Shown here piece by piece: positions 1-8,893 of a DNA stretch of 64,000 bases. The notes beneath the pieces are model-generated. The model ran no database searches and was not told where the DNA came from. It worked only from the letters and a program-made list of their open reading frames with translations. This stretch comes from Salimicrobium halophilum (lineage in GTDB: Bacteria; Bacillota; Bacilli; Bacillales; Halobacillaceae): NCBI RefSeq assembly GCF_900100295.1, contig NZ_FNEV01000009.1:62001-126000 (forward strand), written 5' to 3'. The position numbers and the translations under genes were made by a program. Position 1 is the stretch's first letter. Each line of letters starts with the position of its first letter.

Positions 1-1288
1 CGTCTTCCTCCTCCACCCCTAGAGCTTTACCGACTTCCCGAATCGTACTTCTTGAGGCGAAGGTACCGAACGTACAAATTTGTGCTACGTATTCCCTTCC
101 ATACTTCTCCCTGACGTAGGAAATGACTTCATCTCGACGGTGATCGGAAAAATCGATATCAATATCCGGCATCGAAGAGCGCTCCGGGTTCAAAAACCGC
201 TCGAACAATAGTCCGTGCTCCAGTGGATCCACCGTGGTGATATCGAGCAGATAAGCGACAATCGATCCAGCAGCAGAACCACGTCCGGGCCCGACTTTGA
301 TCCCGTTCTTTTTTGCATAAGCTACAAAATCCCAAACGATGAGGAAATAGTCACTGAAGTTACGGGAGGAAATGACCTCCAGTTCATGGTGAAGGCGCTC
401 CATGGCTTCGTCTCTATTTTCCTGGAACTTCAGCTTCAAAGCATCTTCACAAAGCCTTCTTAAAAATTGATCCGAGCTCTCACCATGTACAGGATAAGCA
501 GGCAAAAGAGGACGGGACAGCTTCAATTGTACGTTGTTCCCGGACACGATCCGTTCATTATTGATGATCACTTCCGGCCAGTCACGGAAGAAATCCTCCA
601 CCATTGCAGGGTCGTAAAAGGACGTCACTGTCACAGGGGAAGAACCGCGCTGAAACTTAACTCCCCTGTCCATGGCACGCAAAACTTCATAGGCTTCCCG
701 GTCCTCCTCATGAAGAAAACGGATATCACTGATCGCAGCGCACCGCATCTGCTCTTCCTTCTCCCATTCTTTCAAATGAGGATGGAGGATCTGCTCCTGT
801 CTGAAATCCGTAGCCATGACCCCGGCAAAAAGGGAAGAAAATACGGATTCGAAGGAGCGGAACACCGATAACACCTCTTCTTTTCTGCCTTCTACAATCG
901 GTTGGGCCATAGGAGTCTCTCTCGTCCGCCATAGTGCCGTCACTTCTTTACCAAGGTCATGGATATCATCGAGTCTCAACCCTTGATGCAATTGGTGTCT
1001 GCTAGTTAGCTCGACAATATTCCCGAATCCCTCCTCTGACTCCGCTATCAGAATGACCGGATAGGCCTCCTCGTTGAAGACAATAGGCAACTCCACGCCG
1101 AGGAGCGGTTTTATACCTCTACCTTTGCATGCCTTATAAAAGGCCAAAAGAGCACTGACACTTTCACGGTCCGAAATACTTGCAGCGCCCATCCCTTTAT
1201 GTACCACCTCTTCTACAAGAGCATTCGTATCAATCGTACTGTCCATGAGACTATAACCGGTGCGCACGCCGATATGGGTATAACTCAT
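1..1288 (-). CDS. dnaE: DNA polymerase III alpha subunit DnaE, N-terminal part (runs off window)
   Basis: The frame is open from an ATG at 1286-1288 to the window edge, giving 429 codons. A GAGGAAGGTG ribosome site precedes it. DnaE is a replicative polymerase that in Bacillus extends RNA primers before PolC takes over. The N-terminus is a PHP domain that starts MSYTHIGVRTGYSLMDS. The metal-binding HxHS seen in active PHP domains is not conserved here, so this domain is probably structural. Near residues 395-405 the sequence PDIDIDFSDHRRDEV carries the catalytic Asp pair of C-family polymerases, preceded by GPGRGSAAGS. The complete family protein is about 1,100 residues, so the C-terminal two thirds lie outside. 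It is divergent from ytrH, as in B. subtilis. Confidence 0.95.
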   Translation of the reverse strand, partial: MSYTHIGVRTGYSLMDSTIDTNALVEEVVHKGMGAASISDRESVSALLAFYKACKGRGIKPLLGVELPIVFNEEAYPVILIAESEEGFGNIVELTSRHQLHQGLRLDDIHDLGKEVTALWRTRETPMAQPIVEGRKEEVLSVFRSFESVFSSLFAGVMATDFRQEQILHPHLKEWEKEEQMRCAAISDIRFLHEEDREAYEVLRAMDRGVKFQRGSSPVTVTSFYDPAMVEDFFRDWPEVIINNERIVSGNNVQLKLSRPLLPAYPVHGESSDQFLRRLCEDALKLKFQENRDEAMERLHHELEVISSRNFSDYFLIVWDFVAYAKKNGIKVGPGRGSAAGSIVAYLLDITTVDPLEHGLLFERFLNPERSSMPDIDIDFSDHRRDEVISYVREKYGREYVAQICTFGTFASRSTIREVGKALGVEEED

Positions 1289-1399
1289 CGTTTTCACCTT
1301 CCTCTGTCTAGATTTTAACTCAGAAAAACTCAAGCTGTCTTCATACGTGACTGCCTGTACACATAAACTGACAACAATAAGAAGAAACGGGGAATTTGC

Positions 1400-1732
1400 A
1401 TGGAAGAACGATTGATCATTTCTATGATCCAGTGTTACTTCGTTGCATTCGGAGTGATTGTCGGTGGGAGTGTAATTGGCAGTATAGGGAGTTTTTTTAC
1501 AGGAGAAGCGCCTTTGACGGATATGTTCCGATTAGCGAGAGGGCTTCGCATCTGGGCGATCGTCGCAGCCATCGGAGGAACATTTGATGCCATCAGCAAT
1601 TTTGAAAGAGGGATCTTCGAGGGTTCTACGTTTGATGTGTTCAAGCAGTTCATCATCATCGTTTCAGCCATGGGCGGGGTACAGACAGCCCTCCTTTTCA
1701 TGGAATGGCTCATAGGAAAGGAAGTAACATAA
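1400..1732 (+). CDS. ytrH: Sporulation membrane protein YtrH
   Basis: A 110-residue protein with three predicted membrane segments (about 10-32, 50-65 and 80-103). The spans are separated by short loops, including the stretch GTFDAISNFERG. YtrH belongs to a small family found in endospore formers. In B. subtilis it is made in the mother cell and is needed for efficient sporulation; its mechanism is not known. The ATG is preceded by GGGGAA. The next gene begins immediately after its TAA, so ytrH-ytrI form one unit. A mother-cell sigma-E promoter is expected upstream, but I could not assign one with confidence. The neighbours dnaE and nrnA match B. subtilis order. Confidence 0.85.
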   Translation: MEERLIISMIQCYFVAFGVIVGGSVIGSIGSFFTGEAPLTDMFRLARGLRIWAIVAAIGGTFDAISNFERGIFEGSTFDVFKQFIIIVSAMGGVQTALLFMEWLIGKEVT

Positions 1733-2227
1733 GTGCATATCCCACCTGCCTATTACAAAAAAGAGATGAAGCGCTTCTTAGCCGGAGCGGTGCTCGGGGG
1801 GTGTTTCGCTTATATCATCTTCATCTACATCTATGGAGAGATGTATGAACAGGCTATCGAAGACTCCATCACAGCCAGGACAGAAGTACAGGAATGGGAA
1901 GAGAAGTATGAGCAGCTGTTAAGCGAGCAGGAATCCCGTCCAAATATCGAATATGTAGAAGATATGACTATCAAGCTCACTAATGTCAAACAACTCTCCA
2001 TCGATAAATTGACTCAACATGAACTCATCCAGGAAACGAAATCATTATTGAAACCTGTCCAGGGTACAGAAATTTCAAAGCTTACCGGTCATGAAGAGCT
2101 GATAGTAACTACTGTAGAAAACAAAGACTTCCGTATTGATGACTTCACTTATCATTTAACGGTAACTAAGCTTATCATTTCCAGGACGCTCATCATTGAG
2201 GTGGAAATCAAAGCGGAGAATGGATGA
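1733..2227 (+). CDS. ytrI: Sporulation membrane protein YtrI
   Basis: A 164-residue protein starting at GTG directly after the ytrH stop, with ribosome site AAAGGAAG inside the ytrH end. A basic N-terminus (YYKKEMKRF) precedes one membrane helix at about residues 15-33. A short coiled coil follows (about 38-65), then a soluble domain ending in strand-like segments. This is the layout of YtrI, the partner of YtrH in sporulation. The single helix and extracytoplasmic domain suggest it sits in a forespore membrane. The molecular role is unknown. It converges with nrnA, whose stop codon lies two bases away. Confidence 0.8.
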   Translation: MHIPPAYYKKEMKRFLAGAVLGGCFAYIIFIYIYGEMYEQAIEDSITARTEVQEWEEKYEQLLSEQESRPNIEYVEDMTIKLTNVKQLSIDKLTQHELIQETKSLLKPVQGTEISKLTGHEELIVTTVENKDFRIDDFTYHLTVTKLIISRTLIIEVEIKAENG

Positions 2228-2228
2228 T

Positions 2229-3176
2229 TCATCCATTCTCTTTCTGATAAGCCTCACAAATGGAATACAACTCAGCATCGATTTTCTTTGTTTCTTCCCA
2301 ATCCTCTGCTCTGGCTCCGGCAGCCATCGGGTGTCCGCCTCCTCTATGACGTTCCGCCAGCTTATTGACGACTGGCCCTTTGGAGCGGAGCCTTACACGT
2401 ATTTCGGAGTCCTCTTCTACGAAGAATACCCAGGAGAGGATCCCTTCCATATCTCCGAGGATGCCTACCAGTTTACTCGTTTCAAGAGGATGGACACCGA
2501 ATTCATCAAGGGTTTCCTTCGTAAGTGGAATGGCGGCATGTCCTTTGTCAGAAACCGTGACGTTCTGAAGAATATACCCTTTCAAGCGTGCGAGGTGGAT
2601 CGGTGTCTTATACAGATGATCGTATAAAGCAGGGCGATCGAAATCATGCCTGATCAGTTCAGACGCAGCCTCGAATGTGCGCTCTGTCGTACTCGGAAAT
2701 AGAAAGCGTCCGGTATCCCCTACTATACCTGCATAAAGCAGGCGTGCCGCTTCTTCGGGAATGATCCACCCCTCTATCTCCCTGGTAAGAACGAAAATCA
2801 TTTCACTTGTCGAGCTGGAATCCGTTTCGACCCATTGGACATCCCCGTACTCATCCACTACCGGATGATGATCGATCTTTATAAGGGACTCCCCGTGGGA
2901 ATATCTTTCATCATCAATCCTTTCCTGATTGGCTGTGTCATTCACGATGACAAGCGCCCCTTCATAGTCCTCGTCTCTTATTTCATCCATATGACCGAGA
3001 AATTCAAAGCTTTCATCGTTTTCTCCGGTGACAAGAACTTTTTTATCAGGGTAACTCGCTTCCAGGATCATTTTCAGACCAATCTGTGAACCGAGCGCAT
3101 CCGGGTCCGGTCGAACGTGGCGATGAATGATAATGGTGGGATGGTCCTCTATTTCTTTCTTTATCTGTTCATACAT
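2229..3176 (-). CDS. nrnA: Bifunctional oligoribonuclease / PAP phosphatase NrnA
   Basis: NrnA (YtqI) degrades 2-5-nt RNA oligomers and dephosphorylates 3'-phosphoadenosine 5'-phosphate in the cytoplasm. I use the ATG at 3174-3176 (315 residues) because AGGAG lies 8 nt upstream. A longer reading frame to 3221 has no such site. DHH-family motifs are clear: HRHVRPDPDALGS near residues 18-30, the Asp of VNDTANQERID, DHHP near 100, and GIVGDTGRFLF near 150. The C-terminal DHHA1 domain shows RVRLRSKG and GGGHPMAAGA. The gene converges with ytrI and is divergent from ytpI. Confidence 0.93.
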   Translation of the reverse strand: MYEQIKKEIEDHPTIIIHRHVRPDPDALGSQIGLKMILEASYPDKKVLVTGENDESFEFLGHMDEIRDEDYEGALVIVNDTANQERIDDERYSHGESLIKIDHHPVVDEYGDVQWVETDSSSTSEMIFVLTREIEGWIIPEEAARLLYAGIVGDTGRFLFPSTTERTFEAASELIRHDFDRPALYDHLYKTPIHLARLKGYILQNVTVSDKGHAAIPLTKETLDEFGVHPLETSKLVGILGDMEGILSWVFFVEEDSEIRVRLRSKGPVVNKLAERHRGGGHPMAAGARAEDWEETKKIDAELYSICEAYQKENG

Positions 3177-3268
3177 ATAAAACACTCCTGACCTTAAAGA
3201 ATGGTGGCATTTTTTCATCAAACAAGCTAGAATAGGCGATAACGAATAAATTATAAGGATGGTTAAGT

Positions 3269-3562
3269 ATGCTATTGTTCATCAGTTTAGTTATCGTGTC
3301 TATTGTACTATACATTTACAACAAAGTAATGATTACCCGCTCGGAACATCCGATTACGCAGAGGTATTATAACAGCACAGCAAAAATCTTCCTCGGTATT
3401 TTCATTGGAAGCTTCGGTGTCAGCCAATACTTATTTTACGAAACCCGATTATCTCTGTTCATCGGCATTCTCTTTTTGATCCTCGCCGTTATGCAGATCA
3501 ATCATGGATGGAAAGCCTCCCGTCACTACAAAGAGGAATACCTGAAACAAGCCGAAACCTGA
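3269..3562 (+). CDS. ytpI: YtpI family small membrane protein
   Basis: A 97-residue, three-helix membrane protein (helices at about 2-18, 38-56 and 61-77) with a charged C-terminus (SRHYKEEYLKQAET). It matches the YtpI family, conserved in Bacillaceae beside nrnA and ytoI, for which no function is established. It starts at ATG 3269 with only a weak AAGGATGG ribosome site. A strong terminator follows immediately after the stop, so it is probably a single-gene transcript. Confidence 0.75.
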   Translation: MLLFISLVIVSIVLYIYNKVMITRSEHPITQRYYNSTAKIFLGIFIGSFGVSQYLFYETRLSLFIGILFLILAVMQINHGWKASRHYKEEYLKQAET

Positions 3563-3593
3563 AGCTGCTTATAAAAGCAGCTTCTTTTTATTA
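3562..3593 (+). terminator. Intrinsic terminator of ytpI
   Basis: A hairpin with arms GAAGCTGCTT and AAGCAGCTTC around a short AT loop, followed by TTTTTATT. It starts at the ytpI stop codon. Confidence 0.85.
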
Positions 3594-3607
3594 CTATCCA
3601 ATAGTCA

Positions 3608-4921
3608 TTACCGATCGATAAGCTGGGCCATAAGTAATGCTTTCCCTACAATATTTCCTTCGTGGAAGACTTCGACATCCAATTTCGCCAATTTCCTTCC
3701 TACTTCAAGAATATGTGGATGGATCTCTACGTCACTCTCCAGCTGCACCGGTTTGATGAAATACGTAGAAATATTTTCTACGACCAGGTCCCCTTTCTTA
3801 TACTTGGTAAGCAGGTGGCTCGCTGCTTCTGTAATCAGAGCTGTAAATACTCCGTAAGACATCGTCCCCAATTGATTCGTCATCTGAGGCGTCACTTTCG
3901 TCTGAAGAATGTAGTTACCTTCTTCATCTGTAATATGACTCAGCTGATTGGTGATGAGGTCGTCGATCGTCTCCCCTACCTGGGGCTGTCTCTGAATATT
4001 CTGCAACGCCTTCAATACGTCCTGACGGGAGATAATACCCTGAAGCTCTCTTAGGGAGTTGATGACAGGCATCAGTTCTATCCCTTCCCACACCATCATA
4101 TGAGCAGCATTCGCAAGAGAGGTATTCGCCGTAACCGTCATCGGGTTTCTCGTCATCACCTTCTCGACGAGTGTCTGTTCATCTTCTCCGACAATATCTT
4201 TAGAGGTCACAATCCCCGCTACCCGGTTCTGCACATCTACGACCGGATACCGGCTGTGTGTCGTTTCTTTATTCAATTCATACCACCTCTTCACCGGGTC
4301 TGTCGTCGACAGGAATTCCGATTCTTCGAGAGGGGTATAGATATCTCCGACGAGCACAATTTCTTTTTTGATCATCTGATCATAAATCGCTCTATTGATC
4401 ATCGTGGCAACAGTGAACGTATCGTAACTGGTGGAAATGACAGGTAGTTCTTTTTCATCAGCGAGACGCTTCACTTCATCCGTCGTATCGAACCCTCCGG
4501 TAACAAGGACAGCTGCACCTTCCTGGACTGCCAGCTCATGTGCATTCGTCCGGTTCCCTACAATGAGAAGAGAACCCGCTTCTGTATACCTCATCATCGC
4601 ATCCAGCTTCATCGCACCGATCACGAATTTATTCAACGTCTTATACAGGCCTTTCCGTCCGCCCATGACCTGTCCTTCGACGATATTCACGATTTCCGCG
4701 AATGTCAGCCGTTCAATATTCTCTTTCTTCTTCTGTTCAATCCTTATCGTTCCGACCCGTTCGATCGTACTGACGAGATTCTGGTTTTCCGCTTCCTTGA
4801 TGGCACGATAAGCCGTACCTTCACTGACCTGCATCTCTTTCGCAATCCGACGCACGGAAATTTTACTTCCGATACTCAGCGATTCGATATGATTCAAAAT
4901 CTGTTCATGCTTTGTAGCCAT
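3608..4921 (-). CDS. ytoI: YtoI: HTH + DRTGG + CBS pair + hotdog domain protein
   Basis: A 437-residue, four-part protein. Residues 1-65 are a GntR-like winged helix (KISVRRIAKEMQVSEGTAY). About 75-180 form a DRTGG domain. About 190-310 form two CBS modules (MTRNPMTVTANTSLANAAHM, then VINSLRELQGIISRQDVL). About 330-437 form a hotdog thioesterase-like domain. The architecture and length are those of B. subtilis YtoI. CBS pairs usually bind adenine nucleotides, so this looks like a ligand-responsive transcription regulator; its targets are unknown. It has its own sigma-A-like promoter, flanked by two copies of a TACTAGT palindrome that may be an autoregulatory operator. Confidence 0.88.
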   Translation of the reverse strand: MATKHEQILNHIESLSIGSKISVRRIAKEMQVSEGTAYRAIKEAENQNLVSTIERVGTIRIEQKKKENIERLTFAEIVNIVEGQVMGGRKGLYKTLNKFVIGAMKLDAMMRYTEAGSLLIVGNRTNAHELAVQEGAAVLVTGGFDTTDEVKRLADEKELPVISTSYDTFTVATMINRAIYDQMIKKEIVLVGDIYTPLEESEFLSTTDPVKRWYELNKETTHSRYPVVDVQNRVAGIVTSKDIVGEDEQTLVEKVMTRNPMTVTANTSLANAAHMMVWEGIELMPVINSLRELQGIISRQDVLKALQNIQRQPQVGETIDDLITNQLSHITDEEGNYILQTKVTPQMTNQLGTMSYGVFTALITEAASHLLTKYKKGDLVVENISTYFIKPVQLESDVEIHPHILEVGRKLAKLDVEVFHEGNIVGKALLMAQLIDR

Positions 4922-4969
4922 TCCCTCACCGACTTTCCAACTGTACTAGTATTTTTAAGTGTAATTGTT

Positions 4970-4998
4970 ATTATACTAGTGATACAGTTAGACTTCAA
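4970..4998 (-). promoter_or_regulatory. Sigma-A-type promoter of ytoI
   Basis: On the minus strand, -35 TTGAAG (4993-4998) and -10 TATAAT (4970-4975) are separated by 17 bp. Palindromic TACTAGT elements at about 4944-4951 and 4974-4980 flank the -10 region. Confidence 0.7.
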
Positions 4999-5007
4999 TT
5001 TTAATTA

Positions 5008-5134
5008 AGAAAAGCGGAGACACCCCGCTTAGAAACCACAGTCATAAGTAGGCAGGTTAGATAAAGGCGCCCTTCCTTTCTCTAATCCTGCCTACTTATG
5101 GCTCGGGTTTCTGGATGTCGTAGCTAGATCTGGT
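5008..5134 (+). repeat. Structured repeat copy R1
   Basis: This is the first full copy of a family of about 125 nt. It begins GAAAAGCGGA and ends near GCTAGATC. A long hairpin has arms CATAAGTAGGCAGGTTAGA and TCTAATCCTGCCTACTTATG. An outer stem pairs AGAAACC with GGTTTCT, and a variable stem pairs GACACCC with GGATGTC (one mismatch). It lies between the ytoI start and the ytkL end, antisense to both. Confidence 0.85.
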
Positions 5135-5135
5135 T

Positions 5136-5164
5136 AAGAAAAGCGGAGAAGAACGTTCAGAAGA
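5136..5164 (+). repeat. Left-end stub of the structured repeat
   Basis: The segment repeats only the first ~28 nt of a unit (AAGCGGAGAAGAACGTTCAG). Its variable heptamer GAAGAAC is the type-B one found in R4 and R6. There is no matching right half. A terminator hairpin begins 16 nt downstream. Confidence 0.7.
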
Positions 5165-5179
5165 TTTCTTACATTAACT

Positions 5180-5224
5180 AAAACCATCCGAAAGAATTGC
5201 CTTACTTCTTTCGGATGGTTTTAC
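5180..5224. terminator. Bidirectional intrinsic terminator
   Basis: Arms AAACCATCCGAAAGAA and TTCTTTCGGATGGTTT form a strong hairpin with A-rich and T-rich flanks on either side. It can stop transcription from both directions between ytoI and ytkL. The bases from 5225 to 5412 show no gene or other signal. Confidence 0.75.
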
Positions 5225-5412
5225 GACAATAATCACCCGTTAAAATCAATAAACACCTCATAACCTTCAGTATCAAACAGTTTTTAAAAATTCACTTCAA
5301 TAATCAGCTCATGACAAATATTATCCGACACTTTTCTATCCAACTTAAAATAAATTACCTCATAACTACCGTCTCCCCTCCTCCCAACACCCAGTCATCA
5401 CTAACAAACAAA

Positions 5413-5444
5413 GAAAACCGGACAATCCTTGCAGATTGTCCGGT
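5413..5444 (-). terminator. Intrinsic terminator of ytkL
   Basis: On the minus strand, ACCGGACAATC and GATTGTCCGGT pair around a short loop and are followed by TTTTC, 12 bases after the ytkL stop. Confidence 0.85.
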
Positions 5445-5455
5445 CATATTCTCGC

Positions 5456-6136
5456 TTACAGGTCGATGGATTCTCCCGGCTTCAGGGCAACCCCTTTTCC
5501 GGGCTTCACTTTCTCAGCGAATCCTTCACCGTCCTGATTGATTAAATCAAACGTATTATAGTGGATAGGAACGACTTGTTTCGCGCCGATCCATTCAGCC
5601 GCAGTCAAAGCATCTTCCGGTCCCATCGTAAAGTTATCTCCGATCGGAACAAAAGCAAGATCGATGTCATTTCTTTCCCCGATCATCTTCATATCAGAAT
5701 AGAGACCTGTGTCTCCCATGTGATAAATCGTTTGGCCATCGATCGTCAGAAGGATTCCTGTAGGCATTCCGGTATAGATGATGGTCCCGTCTTCTTCTGT
5801 GTAAGAAGAACCGTGGAACGCCTGCGTAAACTTCACAGTTCCGAAGTCGAAATCGTGGCTGCCACCGATATACATTGGATGAGCATTCAATCCTTTATTA
5901 CCGAGGTACGTAGCTAGTTCGAATGGCGCGATGACTTGAGCATCATTCCGTTTGGCGATATCAAATGTGTCCCCGACGTGGTCATTGTGTCCATGCGTCA
6001 ACAGGATAATATCCGCATCCTGTTCATCTGCATTCAAATCCGTGTTCCCATTCTCTGAAATGTAAGGATCGAAGAGAATCGTGTGCTTCTCTGTTTCCAC
6101 CTTTACAACAGCGTGTCCATGAAAAGATACTTTCAT
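5456..6136 (-). CDS. ytkL: Metallo-beta-lactamase fold hydrolase, UPF0173 (YtkL)
   Basis: A 226-residue protein starting at ATG 6134-6136, where AAAGGAGGAAG lies upstream. A longer frame would extend into the preceding gene and has no ribosome site. The zinc-binding motif [10 protein letters not shown] sits near residues 53-62, with later ligands in [11 protein letters not shown] and VPIHYNTFD. The length equals the UPF0173 family (about 227). These proteins act as cytoplasmic hydrolases of unknown substrate. The gene lies 13 bases after the stop of the spermidine-synthase-like gene and has a strong terminator downstream. Confidence 0.88.
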   Translation of the reverse strand: MKVSFHGHAVVKVETEKHTILFDPYISENGNTDLNADEQDADIILLTHGHNDHVGDTFDIAKRNDAQVIAPFELATYLGNKGLNAHPMYIGGSHDFDFGTVKFTQAFHGSSYTEEDGTIIYTGMPTGILLTIDGQTIYHMGDTGLYSDMKMIGERNDIDLAFVPIGDNFTMGPEDALTAAEWIGAKQVVPIHYNTFDLINQDGEGFAEKVKPGKGVALKPGESIDL

Positions 6137-6149
6137 TTTTCTTCCTCCT

Positions 6150-7700
6150 TTAATAGTGTTTCCATGCTTCTTCATACTTCTGTATTAAATTCGGATGAAT
6201 CAATGTATTGGGTTCCAGGTTCTTCACCTGCCCATCACTGTCTATGATTTCCCTGTCTGTATCTTTCCCAAACACCGTCAAAGCAGATATCACATCCTCT
6301 GTCAGGAATTCCGTTTCTACACCGATCGATGCTTCGTCTACATCAATATCCCCGCGAGAGGCCATCACGAACCCCCAGTTACCGAAACTCGGAACATCTA
6401 CGTGGAAATTGTACGTATTCATACCGGTAGCTTTCACAGTCTCATCAATCGTCCAGTAAACCTCTGTCGCAAAAACGGGGCTCGTTGCCTGTGCCATCAT
6501 GATCCCTTCCGGCTCGAGATGATTACGTACAAGGGAATAAAATTCTTTCGTGTACAGTTTATTCAGACTCTCGTTGTTAGGGTCAGGCAAGTCTATCAGC
6601 ACGGCATCAAAGCGATTATCCGTTTCCTCCAGATACTGAAAAGCATCCTCATGCAAAACATCTACCGACGGATCTTCCAAGGCACCTTTGTTCAATTGCT
6701 CCAAATGAGGATTTTCTGTTGCTAGCTCAACGACAGCGGGGTCGAGATCGACAAGAGTTACGGAAGAGAGATTCTCATACTTAAGCAACTCTCTAACCGC
6801 AAGACCGTCTCCGCCTCCGAGTACGAGAACGTCTTCCACCTCTTTTTTATAAGCAAGAGGAAGATGTACAAGCGTTTCATGGTAACGGTGTTCATCTACA
6901 GAACTGAATTGAAGGGACCCGTTCAGAAACAGTCGCACGTCTTCTCCTTCTTTCGTCAGGACAATCTTCTGATAGGGCGTGTCCTCTATATGCAGAATAG
7001 GGTCTTTATACAGTTTCTGCTCAAAGGAAAATGCAAGTTCTTCCCCGAAGAATAAACCGCTCACCAGTAACACGCCGATAAAAACGGCACTCCCGAGATG
7101 AAAAGAAAACTTTTTGATTTCTTTTTTGAAGTAAAAAAGTACGAGAACAGCGACCGATAGATTTATGACACCAACGAAGAAAGCTGATTTCACCATTCCC
7201 ATCTCCGGGCGTAAATAAAAGGCGAAGAGAAGTCCCCCAATCAACCCGCCGGCGTAATCGGAAAACAGGACGCGTGCTGTACTTTTATTCAATTCCACCC
7301 CGATTTCATTCGCTTTCCGGATAAGTACCGGCAACTCCACTCCTGTCAATGCTCCTACCGTGAACGTGACGAGATAAAGGAATAAAGCATCCGACCCTGA
7401 TGGAGCGAAGGCAGTCATTCCGAACATCAGGAAACTCGAAAATCCTCCGATCATAGCCACCATGAACTCTGTCCATACAAACGCAATGATGAGGTTTCTG
7501 GTCACCCTTTCACTGACACTCGCTCCGACACCCATGCCGGTCAGAAACAGACTGATCGTAAGCGTATACTGTTTCACTCCATCTCCCAGTATGTAAGAAC
7601 CGAGCGCTCCGAACAGCACTTCGAAGATAATTCCACAGATGGACACGATCCCGGAGGCCCAGTATATCAATTTGCTTTGTCTGATCGCTTTCTCATTCAT
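6150..7700 (-). CDS. Membrane-anchored spermidine synthase-like protein
   Basis: A 516-residue fusion-type protein. The N-terminal ~220 residues form about seven membrane helices. The C-terminal ~280 residues are a polyamine aminopropyltransferase domain with the SAM-type loop [14 protein letters not shown] (about 290-303), the acidic turn [11 protein letters not shown] and [16 protein letters not shown] (about 368-383). Classical SpeE is soluble and about 280 residues, so this is the long membrane form. No speD or speA lies nearby, and the product is not certain. Its start is ATG after GGGGAGAATATGTT. It is downstream of DUF350, DUF4247 and pspA, but a terminator-like hairpin at 7717-7750 separates it. 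The likely role is polyamine-related membrane-stress adaptation; this is inferred from context. Confidence 0.85.
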   Translation of the reverse strand: MNEKAIRQSKLIYWASGIVSICGIIFEVLFGALGSYILGDGVKQYTLTISLFLTGMGVGASVSERVTRNLIIAFVWTEFMVAMIGGFSSFLMFGMTAFAPSGSDALFLYLVTFTVGALTGVELPVLIRKANEIGVELNKSTARVLFSDYAGGLIGGLLFAFYLRPEMGMVKSAFFVGVINLSVAVLVLFYFKKEIKKFSFHLGSAVFIGVLLVSGLFFGEELAFSFEQKLYKDPILHIEDTPYQKIVLTKEGEDVRLFLNGSLQFSSVDEHRYHETLVHLPLAYKKEVEDVLVLGGGDGLAVRELLKYENLSSVTLVDLDPAVVELATENPHLEQLNKGALEDPSVDVLHEDAFQYLEETDNRFDAVLIDLPDPNNESLNKLYTKEFYSLVRNHLEPEGIMMAQATSPVFATEVYWTIDETVKATGMNTYNFHVDVPSFGNWGFVMASRGDIDVDEASIGVETEFLTEDVISALTVFGKDTDREIIDSDGQVKNLEPNTLIHPNLIQKYEEAWKHY

Positions 7701-7716
7701 AACATATTCTCCCCAT

Positions 7717-7750
7717 CAAAAAGGGCACTCTCTTATGTAAGAGTGCCCCA
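7717..7750 (-). terminator. Intra-cluster terminator / attenuator before the aminopropyltransferase gene
   Basis: On the minus strand, GGGGCACTCTTA pairs with AGAGAGTGCCC and is followed by TTTTT. It lies between the DUF350 stop and the next start, so downstream expression would need read-through or its own promoter. Confidence 0.75.
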
Positions 7751-7754
7751 TTTC

Positions 7755-8150
7755 CTATGTAATCGACGCACCGATGACGAACGCAAGACCGATCGATACA
7801 CCCATCGAGATGATTCCGATTGCTGTATTGTTCTCTTTCAACTTATCCTCAACGGAAAATTTACGCGTAAACAATTCGAACAACAAGTAGGCTATCATCT
7901 GTAATACTACGCCGACCCCGCCCCAAATAAGTGTATCCATAATAGTGAAACTGTGATAAATGGCGAAAGAAAGGACGATACAGATACCGATGATTTTACC
8001 GGCAATCGACATAGCGACTGCCTGATTTCCGGCACCCACTTCCTCCCAATCCTTGTACTTCTTCGTCATTAATTCAAATATACCCAGTCCGATCAACACA
8101 ACAACGACTGCCATCAGAAAATATCCGATAGTCGCTAATAATGGTTGCAT
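7755..8150 (-). CDS. DUF350 membrane protein
   Basis: A 131-residue protein with four membrane helices (about 6-28, 46-66, 72-92 and 108-128). The pattern of glycine-rich helices, with FELMTKKYKDWEEVGAGNQA between helices 1 and 2, is that of DUF350 (YjfL-like). DUF350 proteins repeatedly occur beside PspA homologues, for example in the E. coli yjfIJKLMC cluster; their biochemical role is unknown. The gene is 15 bases downstream of the DUF4247 gene and clearly belongs to the same operon. Confidence 0.82.
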   Translation of the reverse strand: MQPLLATIGYFLMAVVVVLIGLGIFELMTKKYKDWEEVGAGNQAVAMSIAGKIIGICIVLSFAIYHSFTIMDTLIWGGVGVVLQMIAYLLFELFTRKFSVEDKLKENNTAIGIISMGVSIGLAFVIGASIT

Positions 8151-8165
8151 AAGATTCCCTCCTTT

Positions 8166-8825
8166 TTATTTTCCTACTCCGGGTCCTCCACCTCTGTTCG
8201 ATGACCCTCTGAATGATCCACTGTTCCCGCCATACATCGAATAGCCGCCATAGCAGCCACCGGAAGCGCAGCGATCCCGTTGACGATTCTGCCAGTCATT
8301 CGTTCCGAAAGCACGATTCAAAAGCGCATAGGCAAGCATGCCATCAAAAAACGATGGGCGGTAATTGTTTCTTACGAATTCTTTTTCAGCCAGCTCGATC
8401 AATACGAGCCCTGCTTCTTCTTCGCTTTCTTTCAATATGACAAACTCATCGGGATAAATCAACGCCTGTTTGTCACTCTGTCTATCCCCGACCTCAGCAG
8501 GAGGTACCTCTGAAGTAATCAACTCTTCCACTTCTCTTAGATTGAACTTGCTGGTCATATATATTTCCGAGCGACCACGGTCTGTCTGAACCGTATCCAG
8601 TTGTGGAAACGTTTCTTCTATCATATCGTCGACAGAAGTGAACGATCGATCCCGAAGCGTCTCTTCAATCTCCTCACGGGAAGGTTCTTCCGGAAGCGAA
8701 CCATAGGATTCCTGTTCGTATGTACCTGAAATTCCACTGCCTGTGCTGTCACCACTATCAAATATGAAGAAAGCGATGAAAGCTGCAAAAATCGTAAATA
8801 AAGCGACACTCCCAACATCTTTCAC
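8166..8825 (-). CDS. DUF4247-like membrane-anchored protein
   Basis: A 219-residue protein starting at GTG 8823-8825, 7 nt after AGGAGG. One N-terminal membrane segment (about 7-22, VALFTIFAAFIAFFIF) is followed by an acidic soluble region. The C-terminus is rich in glycine, serine and aromatic residues (CYGGYSMYGGNSGSFRG), with two cysteines in RDRCASGGCYGG. It resembles DUF4247 proteins, which occur with pspA and DUF350 in bacilli. The family name is from recall, not a search. The likely location is the outer face of the cell membrane. No enzymatic motif is seen. Confidence 0.65.
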   Translation of the reverse strand: MKDVGSVALFTIFAAFIAFFIFDSGDSTGSGISGTYEQESYGSLPEEPSREEIEETLRDRSFTSVDDMIEETFPQLDTVQTDRGRSEIYMTSKFNLREVEELITSEVPPAEVGDRQSDKQALIYPDEFVILKESEEEAGLVLIELAEKEFVRNNYRPSFFDGMLAYALLNRAFGTNDWQNRQRDRCASGGCYGGYSMYGGNSGSFRGSSNRGGGPGVGK

Positions 8826-8850
8826 CTTTGTGCCTCCTCTCCATCAAGGT

Positions 8851-8882
8851 AAAACACAAGCCCGGCAGTGCCAGGCTTGTAT
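8851..8882 (-). terminator. Attenuator-like hairpin between pspA and DUF4247
   Basis: On the minus strand, ACAAGCCTGG pairs with CCGGGCTTGT and is followed by GTTTTACC. The T-run is short, so partial termination is more likely than complete. It would favour pspA over downstream genes. Confidence 0.55.
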
Positions 8883-8893
8883 GCATTAGACAA

